64,000 bases of DNA, from the NCBI GenBank assembly GCA_905478765.1, contig CAJQJY010000006.1, positions 101,479 to 165,478 on the forward strand, given 5' to 3'. This document shows, piece by piece, positions 17,407 through 27,139 of this stretch. The translations under genes were made by a program, and so were the position numbers. The notes under the pieces were generated by a model, which saw only the letters and a program-made list of their open reading frames with translations, had not been told where the DNA came from and did no database searches. The first letter of the stretch is position 1; each line of letters opens with the position of its first letter. This stretch comes from an uncultured Flavobacteriales bacterium (GTDB taxonomy: Bacteria > Bacteroidota > Bacteroidia > Flavobacteriales > BACL11).

Positions 17407-19152
17407 TTGGATATCATTCAATTATTACCAGATCATGTAGCTAATCAAATTGCAGCCGGAGAAGTAATTCAAAGGCCAGCATCAGCTGTAAAAGAAATGC
17501 TAGAAAATGCATTGGATGCAGGAGGATCTGAAATAAAATTATTCGTAAAAGACGCAGGGAAAACACTTTTGCAAGTAGTCGATAATGGATGTGGAATGAG
17601 CGAAACAGATGTTAGAATGTGTTTTGAACGCCATGCAACATCAAAAATTAAATCAGCAGATGATTTATTTGAAATACAAACTATGGGATTTAGAGGAGAG
17701 GCAATGGCGTCAATTGCTGCTATTGCTCATGTTGAAGTCAACACAAAGTTGACATCTAAAGAATTTGGAACTCATTTAATCATTGAAGGAAGTGAAATAA
17801 AAACACATGATGATTGTGCAACAGCTAATGGAACATCAATAAAAGTTAAAAACCTTTTTTATAATGTTCCAGCAAGGAGAAATTTCTTAAAATCTGATAA
17901 AGTTGAGATGCGACATATAACTGAGGAATTCACAAGAGTATCACTAGCAAATCCGAATGTAAAAATGCAAATGTTTCATAACAATAACGAGATTTTTCAT
18001 CTTCCAATAATTAATTTCAGACAAAGGATAGTTAATATTATTGGTGGTAAAAAAAATGAAAATTTAGTACCAATTGAAGAAGAAACTACTGTTGTTAAAA
18101 TTGATGGATTTGTAGGAAAACCAGAGTCTGCAAAAAGAACAAGAGGTGAACAATACTTTTTCGTAAATGGTCGATTCATAAAAAGTAACTATTTAAATCA
18201 TGCAGTTAGTAAGGCATTTGAAGAATTGATTCCTCATAATTACTTCCCATCTTATTTTATTAATTTAGATATTGATCCAAAATTAATTGACATCAATATT
18301 CATCCTACAAAAACGGAAGTAAAGTTTGAAGATGAACAAGCAATTTATGCAATTATTAGAGCTTGTGTAAAACGATCATTAGGCGCTTACAATATTGCTC
18401 CAACTCTTGATTTTTCTCAAGAAATTTCATTTGACTTAGAAGATAAACAAACAACAATAAAAGAACCAACAATTAAGGTTGATTCATCTTACAATCCCTT
18501 CGAAAATAAAAGCGAAAACCAACCAAAACAAACAGAGGGAAAAGCAGAAGAAGAATGGGAAACTCTTTCTTTTGAAGAAAATTTTGTTCCAGAATTCGAA
18601 AATACTGATTTGCAACAGATAGGAAACCATTTTATAGCTGTGCCAAATTCTAATGGGTTGCTTTTAATACACCAAAGAAGAGCACACAAAAGAATCCTAT
18701 TCGAATATTTCACAAAGGTTTTAAATAGCAACAAAGGACAATCTCAACAATTATTATTTCCCAAAGAAATTGAATTGAATAAATCAGAAATTGAAATAAT
18801 TACCTATATGACTGATGAATTGAAGAAAGTTGGATTTAATTTTGAGGTAAAAGAAAACCACATTTCAATAAGCGGAATTCCTCCAGAATGCCAAGAGGAA
18901 AACTTGCAATTTGTAATTGAAAATTTAATTGAACAACATAAAAATTCAGAAGATTTACTAACTGAACAACAAAATACTTTAGCAGTTTCACTTGCAACTT
19001 CTCTTGCTATAAATGAAGTAAAAAAGTTAAGATCTGAAGAAATGATTGGTTTAAAAAATGAATTGCTAAAATGCGACATACCAAGCGTTTGCCCAATTGG
19101 AAGACGAACAATGATCAATTTAAAAACTGCTGATTTAGAAAAATACTTTTAA
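17407..19152 (+). CDS. mutL: DNA mismatch repair protein MutL
   Basis: IIQLLPDHVANQIAAGEVIQRPASAVKEMLENALDAG; DNGCGM; TMGFRGEA. Start set to an in-frame TTG at 17407; the track's ATG at 17368 overlaps the upstream gene. Confidence 0.92.
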   Translation: MDIIQLLPDHVANQIAAGEVIQRPASAVKEMLENALDAGGSEIKLFVKDAGKTLLQVVDNGCGMSETDVRMCFERHATSKIKSADDLFEIQTMGFRGEAMASIAAIAHVEVNTKLTSKEFGTHLIIEGSEIKTHDDCATANGTSIKVKNLFYNVPARRNFLKSDKVEMRHITEEFTRVSLANPNVKMQMFHNNNEIFHLPIINFRQRIVNIIGGKKNENLVPIEEETTVVKIDGFVGKPESAKRTRGEQYFFVNGRFIKSNYLNHAVSKAFEELIPHNYFPSYFINLDIDPKLIDINIHPTKTEVKFEDEQAIYAIIRACVKRSLGAYNIAPTLDFSQEISFDLEDKQTTIKEPTIKVDSSYNPFENKSENQPKQTEGKAEEEWETLSFEENFVPEFENTDLQQIGNHFIAVPNSNGLLLIHQRRAHKRILFEYFTKVLNSNKGQSQQLLFPKEIELNKSEIEIITYMTDELKKVGFNFEVKENHISISGIPPECQEENLQFVIENLIEQHKNSEDLLTEQQNTLAVSLATSLAINEVKKLRSEEMIGLKNELLKCDIPSVCPIGRRTMINLKTADLEKYF

Positions 19153-19153
19153 C

Positions 19154-19891
19154 ATGTACAGACCAACATCATTTAGAGAATTACCAGAAATAATTAAGAA
19201 CCTATTAATTATAAATGGACTATTATTCTTTGCAACTATTTCTTTAGAAAGTTATGGGATTGACCTTACACAGCTTTTAGGTTTACATCAGTTTCAGTCA
19301 GAAGATTTTATGCCTCATCAATTGATTACGCATTTCTTTATGCACGGAAATTTTACTCATTTATTCTTCAATATGTTTGCTCTTTGGATGTTCGGTAAAA
19401 TTCTGGAAAATGTATGGGGAGCTAAACGATTTCTTATTTATTACATAATAACAGCTTTAGGAGCTGCCGCACTTCACTTAGGAGTTAGTCAGTATGAAAT
19501 AATGAGTTTGCAATCGCAAATTAACCCTTCAGATCTAAATATTTTACTAGAAAACGGAAGAAATGTTTTGGAAGGCAATCAAAACTACACTAATGCTTTA
19601 ATGGGAAAATTAAATCTATTAATTAACACCCCAACTGTTGGTGCATCAGGAGCTGTTTTTGGTATTCTATTAGCATTTGGAATGTTGTTCCCTAATACAC
19701 TCCTATACATCTACTTTGCTATTCCTATAAAAGCAAAATATTTTGTAATGATTTATGGAGCATTAGAGCTATATTTAGGATTAAGCAATAATCCAGCTGA
19801 CAATGTTGCTCACTTTGCACACTTAGGAGGAATGCTTTTTGGCTTTATATTATTAAAATATTGGCAAAAAGATAGAAATACATTTTATTAA
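19154..19891 (+). CDS. Rhomboid family intramembrane serine protease
   Basis: VGASGAVFG (GxSG) and AHFAHLGGMLFG catalytic segments. Confidence 0.9.
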   Translation: MYRPTSFRELPEIIKNLLIINGLLFFATISLESYGIDLTQLLGLHQFQSEDFMPHQLITHFFMHGNFTHLFFNMFALWMFGKILENVWGAKRFLIYYIITALGAAALHLGVSQYEIMSLQSQINPSDLNILLENGRNVLEGNQNYTNALMGKLNLLINTPTVGASGAVFGILLAFGMLFPNTLLYIYFAIPIKAKYFVMIYGALELYLGLSNNPADNVAHFAHLGGMLFGFILLKYWQKDRNTFY

Positions 19892-20769
19892 TGGATAATA
19901 TTTTAAATAATCTAAAACACGAATTTAAGAAAGGTACTATCTTAAATAAACTCATCTATATTAATGTAGGGATGTTTTTATTATTCAGCATATTAGGAGT
20001 TATATCTTTTATGTTTCAGTTTGATATTTCCCCATTATTAAACAAACTTTACTTACCAGCAGAAAATAGCAGGCTTATCAGTCAGCCATGGACTTTCATT
20101 ACTTATATGTTTTTACATAGTGGGTTTATGCACCTTTTATTTAACATGTTGTGGCTGCATTTTGGCGGAAAAATATTTTTGCAATACTTACATCCAAAAC
20201 AACTTTTAAGCACTTATATTCTAGGAGGATTTAGTGGTGGATTACTTTTCATAATTGCATACAATTACATACCCTCTTTACAAGGACACCTTTATGGATC
20301 ACAAGCTTTGGGAGCATCAGCTTCAGTACTAGCAATTATTGTTGCAATTGCAACTTACACGCCCAATTATAGCGTTCAGTTTCCATTTATAGGGTTTGTA
20401 AAACTAAAACACATTGCAATCTTTAGTGTCGCTTTGGATATCATCAGCATTCCTAAAGGAAATACTGGAGGACATATAGCGCATATTGGAGGAGCTATTT
20501 TCGGATATATCTACATTAAACAGTTACAAAAAGGAAATGATTTTAGTACAGGTTTTTCTAACTTCCTTGAAAGGCTATTCAACACTTTTAAAAATAAAAG
20601 TAAACTAAAAACGGTACATAAAAGAGCTAGAACTGATTATGAGTTTAACGCAGGAAAATCAGCTCAACAAAAAGAGATTGACAAGGTTTTAGAGAAAATC
20701 TCAAAATCAGGATATGAAAGCTTAAGTAAAAAAGAAAAAGCAACACTATTTAGTGCGAGTAAAAAATAG
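19891..20769 (+). CDS. Rhomboid family protein (second copy)
   Basis: MHLLFNMLWL, LGASASVLA, GGHIAHIGGAIFGY; start overlaps the preceding stop. Confidence 0.88.
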   Translation: MDNILNNLKHEFKKGTILNKLIYINVGMFLLFSILGVISFMFQFDISPLLNKLYLPAENSRLISQPWTFITYMFLHSGFMHLLFNMLWLHFGGKIFLQYLHPKQLLSTYILGGFSGGLLFIIAYNYIPSLQGHLYGSQALGASASVLAIIVAIATYTPNYSVQFPFIGFVKLKHIAIFSVALDIISIPKGNTGGHIAHIGGAIFGYIYIKQLQKGNDFSTGFSNFLERLFNTFKNKSKLKTVHKRARTDYEFNAGKSAQQKEIDKVLEKISKSGYESLSKKEKATLFSASKK

Positions 20770-21819
20770 ATGAAAGGGTTATCATTAATTAACAAGTTAC
20801 TTTATTTGATAAACTCCCTGAGTTTATTTACACTACTACTCTCCTATTTATCTCCATTTATAAGCCCAACTATATTTTGGCCTATCTCATTTATTGGCTT
20901 ATTATTTCCAATTTTATATCTAGTTAATTTGGCTTTTTTTATCTACTGGATTATTGGATTTAAAAAACCTATGTGGGCAAATCTTATTATTCTTTTATTA
21001 GGAATAGGAAATATTGGAGCATATTTCGGAACAAACCCTGATGCTACATCATCAAAAAAAAATACGAAAATATTATCCTATAACGTAAGGCTCTTTAACA
21101 GATATGAATGGTTAGAAAAACCGAATGTGAAAGAAGATATTTTTAGTTTTTTTAAAGAAGAAAATCCTGATATTTTGTGCATACAAGAATTTTATAGTCC
21201 CAATGAAATTCCAGACTTAAACTATCCTTACAGACATATAGGATTGCAAAGTAAAACGAGCCAATGGCATATGGCTATTTACAGCAAACACACTCAGATA
21301 AAAAAGAAAACTGTAAGCATAAAAGGGGAACGGATGAACAACACTTGTATCTATTCTGATATGATAATAAATGAAGATACAGTTAGAGTTTACAACATAC
21401 ATCTAGCTAGCAATTGGTTTAAAAATACTGACTATTCATTTATTCAAAATCCACAGAAAGCAAAAATAAAAGAAGGAATTATTGGAATTACAAAAAGAAT
21501 GAAAAGCAGTTTTATTAAGAGAGCTGAAGAAGTAGAAATAATAAAACAGCACATGGCCAATTGCACTTATCCGATTATAGTTTGTGGAGATTTTAATGAC
21601 ACTCCTCTCTCCTATGCATACAACTCAATAAAAGGAGATTTGAGTGATGCATTTAGAATATCAGGAAAAGGAATTGGTAATAGTTTTGTGAAAATTCCAG
21701 CTTTAAGAATTGACTACATTTTGCATGACAATGAACTAAAGAGTATCAATTACCAAAAGCACAAACAAGTCCTTTCTGATCATTATGCTGTAAGTTGCGA
21801 AATTGAAATTGGAAATTAG
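20770..21819 (+). CDS. Endonuclease/exonuclease/phosphatase family protein with N-terminal TM segments
   Basis: LSYNVRLFN, DILCIQEFY, VCGDFNDTPLSYAY, DYILHD...LSDHYAV. Confidence 0.88.
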   Translation: MKGLSLINKLLYLINSLSLFTLLLSYLSPFISPTIFWPISFIGLLFPILYLVNLAFFIYWIIGFKKPMWANLIILLLGIGNIGAYFGTNPDATSSKKNTKILSYNVRLFNRYEWLEKPNVKEDIFSFFKEENPDILCIQEFYSPNEIPDLNYPYRHIGLQSKTSQWHMAIYSKHTQIKKKTVSIKGERMNNTCIYSDMIINEDTVRVYNIHLASNWFKNTDYSFIQNPQKAKIKEGIIGITKRMKSSFIKRAEEVEIIKQHMANCTYPIIVCGDFNDTPLSYAYNSIKGDLSDAFRISGKGIGNSFVKIPALRIDYILHDNELKSINYQKHKQVLSDHYAVSCEIEIGN

Positions 21820-21882
21820 TCTAAATATTTTAGTATTTAAATATCAGAGTAAAAACTAACAACTAATTATTATCTTTACCCC

Positions 21883-22575
21883 ATGCAACTATTCTTCACA
21901 GCAAACCCAGAGAGCGAAATTGTTCTTTCCAAGGAGGAAAGCAAGCATGCTACTAAAGTTTTAAGAAAAAAAGAAGGGGACATACTTAACTTTACTGACG
22001 GAAAAGGTGGTTTTTACAAAGCTGAAATAACAGTAGCTGATACTAAAAAATGCAGGCTGCAAATTATTAGTAGCGAACAAAAACCAAAACAACACAACTA
22101 CCATTTACACATTGCTATTGCTCCAACAAAAAACATGGATAGGTACGAGTGGTTTTTGGAAAAAGCAACTGAAATTGGTATAGATGAAATTACCCCTATT
22201 ATTTGTGAACGCTCTGAGAGAAAAGTAATTAAAGCAGAAAGATGCAACAGAATTTTACTTTCTGCTATGAAACAATCCTTAAAATTGCATTTACCAAAAC
22301 TGAATGAAACAATTACATTAAAAGACTTTTTAAAACAAGATTTTGAAGGAAATAAATACATTGCTCATTGTGGAGATGGAGAGAAAACAAAATTAAGAAA
22401 AGAAGAAAAAGCAAATAAAACTACAGTTTTGATAGGGCCTGAAGGCGACTTCTCTGCTGGGGAAATTGAACTGGCTTTGCAAAACCAATTTAAAACAACA
22501 AGTTTGGGGACAAGTAGATTGCGTACAGAAACAGCAGGGCTAGTAGCTGTCCATACTATAAATTTAAAATACTAG
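21883..22575 (+). CDS. rsmE: 16S rRNA (uracil1498-N3)-methyltransferase
   Basis: HATKVLRKKEGD; IGPEGDFSAGEIELA; TSRLRTETAGL. Confidence 0.9.
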   Translation: MQLFFTANPESEIVLSKEESKHATKVLRKKEGDILNFTDGKGGFYKAEITVADTKKCRLQIISSEQKPKQHNYHLHIAIAPTKNMDRYEWFLEKATEIGIDEITPIICERSERKVIKAERCNRILLSAMKQSLKLHLPKLNETITLKDFLKQDFEGNKYIAHCGDGEKTKLRKEEKANKTTVLIGPEGDFSAGEIELALQNQFKTTSLGTSRLRTETAGLVAVHTINLKY

Positions 22576-22576
22576 A

Positions 22577-23224
22577 ATGAAAAAGCTATTTTTAATATTA
22601 ATGTCACTTCCAATTCTATTAATTGGGCAAAACACTTACCAAATAGCAGTACTTAAATATAATGGTGGAGGTGATTGGTACGCAAATCCTACTGCACTGC
22701 CCAACCTTATTGCTTTTGCAAACGAGAACATAGGTACTAACATAAAAACTAAACCAGCAACTGTAGAAGTTGGAAGTAGCGCTATTTTTAATTATCCTTA
22801 TTTACACATGACAGGGCACGGAAATGTAGTATTCAATTCCAGTGAAGCTGAGAATTTACGCACTTACCTTTTAGCAGGCGGCTTCCTACATATAGATGAT
22901 AATTACGGAATGGATGCTTTTGTTCGTACAGAAATAAGAAAAGTTTTTCCTGAAACTGATTTAGTTGAACTTCCAACTAATCATCCTATTTTTCATGGGA
23001 AATATGAGTTTCCTAATGGCTTACCAAAAATCCATGAGCATGATGCAAGTCCTGCTAAAGCTTATGCAATAATTGTTGATGGGCGTTTAGTTTGTCTTTA
23101 CACTTTTGAATCAGATATTGGTGATGGTTGGGAAGATGCAGAGGTCCATAATGACAGTGATCATATAAGACAAAAAGCACTACAAATGGGAGCAAATATT
23201 TTGGAGTATGTGTTCTCTAACTAA
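22577..23224 (+). CDS. DUF4159 family protein
   Basis: YNGGGDWYANPTALPNLIAFANENIGTNIKTKPATVEV; GGFLHIDDNYGMD. Confidence 0.82.
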   Translation: MKKLFLILMSLPILLIGQNTYQIAVLKYNGGGDWYANPTALPNLIAFANENIGTNIKTKPATVEVGSSAIFNYPYLHMTGHGNVVFNSSEAENLRTYLLAGGFLHIDDNYGMDAFVRTEIRKVFPETDLVELPTNHPIFHGKYEFPNGLPKIHEHDASPAKAYAIIVDGRLVCLYTFESDIGDGWEDAEVHNDSDHIRQKALQMGANILEYVFSN

Positions 23225-24204
23225 TCTTTAATCAACAAAAACTCAACTTCTTGCGGATAGAGACGCTCAAGTTTCACAAAAGACGGCAGGTTATTTATCT
23301 GTACTTTTAATCTTTTGGTGTTTTCATCTAGTTCAGATGCATCAACTGTAATTTTTAAAAAATCTGTTTTTAAGAAATTATACTTGCTCTTTGGCAAGCG
23401 AATAGTAGCACTAATCTCATTAGGAAACAACTTCAATGTATAACCTTTTTTAAGATTTTCGACTTTAACTTTTTGAGTCATTTTCTGCTCAATAAACTGC
23501 TCAACATTTATGGTTACACTTAATTCCGTTTCTTTAGTTTGTAATCCTTCAGGAATTATCAAATCAACTTTAATACTAGTATTCTCAAAAACATTATCAA
23601 TTTTTAAAAGTTCAGTGGAAATTTCAGTTAATGAATCTAATACATTTTGATCTCCATAAATCGTGATTTTTTCAGGATTTAACTGGATTTCTGATGACAA
23701 CCAATATTCGCTTTTTAAAGTAATATCATCAAACAACTTTATAGGTACTTCTTTTTTTGTTTTATTAGCAAAAGGAACAATTAATCGTTCAGGACTTAAA
23801 TCCATTATTTCCATTGAACTTCCTAAAATCTTAGCTACTTTTTCTCTTTTTGAATTTAAAATCCAAAATAAATTCTTACCATTTTTAAAAGGTTTAGAGT
23901 TAGCAATTTCATAGTCCAGTTTTAATGTCTTGAAATTAAAAAAATGATAAAAAACAATTGAGAATCCTGGAGCTTTTACCCTAGCTTCTATAAAATCAAT
24001 TGGGGGATTAATCTCAACTAAATCAACAGGGTAATTCTTGTAATTTACAGTAACGGAAAGAGTTGTTTCGTGTGTTTTTGAAAGCATACTCAAGAACCAA
24101 AAGGAGAAGGAAATAAAAAGAAAAAGTGAATAAGTATTGAACTTCTTATTTTTTGCAACTGACTTAAAAAAATGAGCTATTGATTTTTTTAAGTTGCTAG
24201 ACAT
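23221..24204 (-). CDS. YbbR-like domain-containing protein
   Basis: Single N-terminal TM followed by YbbR-type repeats (VTVNYKNYP..., VTINVEQFIEQKMTQKVKVENL). Confidence 0.72.
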   Translation of the reverse strand: MSSNLKKSIAHFFKSVAKNKKFNTYSLFLFISFSFWFLSMLSKTHETTLSVTVNYKNYPVDLVEINPPIDFIEARVKAPGFSIVFYHFFNFKTLKLDYEIANSKPFKNGKNLFWILNSKREKVAKILGSSMEIMDLSPERLIVPFANKTKKEVPIKLFDDITLKSEYWLSSEIQLNPEKITIYGDQNVLDSLTEISTELLKIDNVFENTSIKVDLIIPEGLQTKETELSVTINVEQFIEQKMTQKVKVENLKKGYTLKLFPNEISATIRLPKSKYNFLKTDFLKITVDASELDENTKRLKVQINNLPSFVKLERLYPQEVEFLLIKD

Positions 24205-24500
24205 TATTTTTGCTCTATACCAGCATCTCCACTCATTGATACTGCAGTTTTTTCAATTTTCAAAGTATTTCCTCCCATAACCTCAACAATAAAAGTATCT
24301 TCTTTTACATCATTAATTTTACCATGAATCCCTCCAATAGTAACCACTTTATCACCTTTTTTAAGTGCTGAACGATATTCACGCTCTTTTTTTTGTTTCT
24401 TAATTTGAGGACGAATCATAAAGAAATACATTACGGCAAAAATCATACCGAACATAATTAACGAACTCATACCTGTACCTGCTGCTTGTAATAAAATCAT
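24204..24500 (-). CDS. yajC: Preprotein translocase subunit YajC
   Basis: MIFAVMYFFMIRPQIKKQKKEREYRSALKKGDKVVTIGGIHGKI. Confidence 0.92.
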   Translation of the reverse strand: MILLQAAGTGMSSLIMFGMIFAVMYFFMIRPQIKKQKKEREYRSALKKGDKVVTIGGIHGKINDVKEDTFIVEVMGGNTLKIEKTAVSMSGDAGIEQK

Positions 24501-24501
24501 A

Positions 24502-24969
24502 TTATTCTGTTTCTGGAACTAAAACAGTTCCTTTTATTGTTAAAACCTTTGTACTTGGAATAGCATTAGTAACCAAAGTTACTGTTTTGTTTTGCTTTCC
24601 TTTTTTATTTCCACTATTGAAAGTAACTTTAATTATTGCTTCATTACCTACTGCAACTGGTTCTTTTGGCCACTCAGGTACAGTACAACCACAACTTCCT
24701 TTTGCTGAACGAATTAATAAAGGTGCATCACCAGTATTTTTTAATATAAACTCTGTACTCACTGACTCGTTTTGATACATTTCACCAAAATCAAAAAAGT
24801 CCTGAGCAACTTCAATTACAGGCATTGCAACAGGATCAGCATTCTCATTTGCTGTTAGAGGATTATTTACTAAATCAATTGTTATTTTTTTATCATCAGA
24901 ATTAGAGCAAGATGCAAAAAAAATTACTGATAATATAAGGGTGAAAAATGTTTTCATAATGACTTTCAA
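24502..24969 (-). CDS. DUF1573 domain-containing lipoprotein
   Basis: FFASCSN lipobox; FDFGEMYQNESVSTEFILKNTGDAPLLIRSAKGSCGCTVPEWP. Confidence 0.88.
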   Translation of the reverse strand: MKVIMKTFFTLILSVIFFASCSNSDDKKITIDLVNNPLTANENADPVAMPVIEVAQDFFDFGEMYQNESVSTEFILKNTGDAPLLIRSAKGSCGCTVPEWPKEPVAVGNEAIIKVTFNSGNKKGKQNKTVTLVTNAIPSTKVLTIKGTVLVPETE

Positions 24970-24984
24970 AACTAAGTAATTTTA

Positions 24985-25914
24985 TTAAACTAAACCTCTA
25001 CCAATTTTTTTAATCTTTCCTTCTCTAGTATATGTCTTTACAAAATTATCTAAAAGCCCATTAACAAACAATTTGCTTTTTGGTGTGCTGTAGTATTTTG
25101 ATATTTCTATATACTCATTCATAGAAACTTTTATAGGTAAATCTGGCATTGATAAGATTTCTGCAAAAGCCATTTTTAAGAAAAGTTGATCCATTTTTGC
25201 TATACGATCAATTTCCCAATTTCTTGCAAATTTTATAATAATTTCTTCATAGTCGGAATTATTATTAATTGTATTTCTAAATAACTTTAATGCAAATTCT
25301 TTATCCGAACTGTCCTTAAAAGCTTCTTTTGTATCCATGCTTTTACCTTCTTTAATATCACCAAAAATAATAGCTGCAATAAATGGTAAATCATCTACCC
25401 AGTAAATACTTCTTTCTTCAAAAATATGATGAACAAGTTCATTTTTAAGAATGTAATCGTTTAGGGCATTAATAATAAATTTCTTATCAACCTCAACATC
25501 ATTATTTTCATTAGCAATATATTTTTGATACAAGTCAGACTGATAAAGTTCCTTAAACAACTTATGTACAATATCATGATCGTTTTTAATCCAAATACCA
25601 GAAAATTTTGCTACTTTATCCATCACATCCAAATCATTTCTAACACTTGTAATAATATCATTATCAACAAAACGAGTATTAGGATTTAAATCCAATGAAG
25701 TAGGTAGATACTTTTTCTTCCCTTCATCATAAAAATTATCAGCATGCTTTACAAGCTGAATCAATAATGAGATGATTACTAATTTTAGTTCTACTACTTC
25801 ATCAAAATGCTTTAGCATTGCTCTTTCAGCAACTGGCATTTCATTTACTTTAGTGGAAAGGTAAGAATATAATGACTGCATTACTTTTACTCTGATGTGT
25901 CTTCTACTTAACAT
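24985..25914 (-). CDS. nusB: Transcription antitermination factor NusB
   Basis: MLSRRHIRVKVMQSLYSYL; NWEIDRIAKMDQLFLKMAFAEIL; KLFVNGLLDNFVK. Confidence 0.88.
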   Translation of the reverse strand: MLSRRHIRVKVMQSLYSYLSTKVNEMPVAERAMLKHFDEVVELKLVIISLLIQLVKHADNFYDEGKKKYLPTSLDLNPNTRFVDNDIITSVRNDLDVMDKVAKFSGIWIKNDHDIVHKLFKELYQSDLYQKYIANENNDVEVDKKFIINALNDYILKNELVHHIFEERSIYWVDDLPFIAAIIFGDIKEGKSMDTKEAFKDSSDKEFALKLFRNTINNNSDYEEIIIKFARNWEIDRIAKMDQLFLKMAFAEILSMPDLPIKVSMNEYIEISKYYSTPKSKLFVNGLLDNFVKTYTREGKIKKIGRGLV

Positions 25915-25919
25915 CTAAA

Positions 25920-27011
25920 TTATGCGTTTTTTCTATCGTTAATTCTTTGTTCAGCAATCTCCAAAGCAGCAGCATGAGTTGTCATATCTTCTAGCTCAGA
26001 TTTCTTTAAAATCTCCAAAGTTGTATTGTAAATCTCTCTTGTTTGATTTATTGCATGTTCTTTATCATATCCTTTAATTTCAGAATATACATTAATTAAT
26101 CCTCCTGCATTGATTAAGAAATCAGGAGCGTAAACTATTCCTTTATCAGAACATAATTGCCCGTCTCTTACCTCTTCTGCTAATTGATTATTTGCAGCAC
26201 CAGCAATTATCTCACATTTTAATCTGCTTAAAGTAGAAGGATTTACTGTTGCACCTAGAGCACAAGGAGCGTAAATATCAATATCTAAATCATAGATTGC
26301 ATCTCCCATTACAATAGTAGCGCCAAATTTCTCAGCAAGCTCAGCTAATCTTGTTTTGTTAATATCATTAATAATTACCTTAGCACCTTCTTCAGTTAAG
26401 TGTTTTACTAGGTTTTCTCCTACATGGCCAATGCCTTGTACGAGTACAGTTCTTCCGTCTAAATTATCACTTCCCCATTTGAATTTTGCAGAAGCTTTCA
26501 TTCCCATATATACACCAAAAGCAGTAACTGGTGAAGGATCACCACTTCCTCCCATACTTTCAGGAATACCAGTAACATGCTTAGTTTCCATACGCACATA
26601 TTCCATGTCCTTAGTACTCATTCCTACATCTTCAGCAGTTATATATTTACCCCCTAAACTATCAACATACTCACCAAACTTACGCATTAACGCTTCAGTT
26701 TTTTGAGTTGTAGCATCACCAATAATTACAGCCTTACCACCACCTAATTCTAAGCCAGAAATTGCAGCTTTAAATGACATTCCCCTTGAAAGTCTAAGAA
26801 CATCTTGTATTGCATCTTCTTCATTAGCATAATCCCACATACGAGTGCCTCCAAGTGCAGGACCTAAAGTTGTATCATGTATAGCAATAATTGCTTTTAA
26901 ACCTGTTTCACTATCTTGACAGAAAACCACTTGCTCATGTCCCATCATTGTCATTTTACTAACTACTAAACCTTCATTTGTAATTGTTTTTTCTGCATTT
27001 ACTATTGTCAT
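25920..27011 (-). CDS. Glu/Leu/Phe/Val dehydrogenase (leucine/valine dehydrogenase-like)
   Basis: LGPALGGTRMWDY; GLELGGGKAVIIGD; TVLVQGIGHVGENLVKHL. Confidence 0.9.
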   Translation of the reverse strand: MTIVNAEKTITNEGLVVSKMTMMGHEQVVFCQDSETGLKAIIAIHDTTLGPALGGTRMWDYANEEDAIQDVLRLSRGMSFKAAISGLELGGGKAVIIGDATTQKTEALMRKFGEYVDSLGGKYITAEDVGMSTKDMEYVRMETKHVTGIPESMGGSGDPSPVTAFGVYMGMKASAKFKWGSDNLDGRTVLVQGIGHVGENLVKHLTEEGAKVIINDINKTRLAELAEKFGATIVMGDAIYDLDIDIYAPCALGATVNPSTLSRLKCEIIAGAANNQLAEEVRDGQLCSDKGIVYAPDFLINAGGLINVYSEIKGYDKEHAINQTREIYNTTLEILKKSELEDMTTHAAALEIAEQRINDRKNA

Positions 27012-27102
27012 AAGCTAGTCAAATTTTAGTTATTTAATCAGATAACCCACAATTAAAACAGAAATAAATCATATTTTTAAAAGGGGTCGCGAATTTACTT
27101 AT

Positions 27103-27110
27103 TATTTTTG
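27103..27110 (+). promoter_or_regulatory. -7 promoter element TATTTTTG for the ABC transporter gene
   Basis: Exact TAnnTTTG match upstream of the ATG at 27140. Confidence 0.45.
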
Positions 27111-27139
27111 GCAAATCAAATAAAGTACTTAATCAATTA

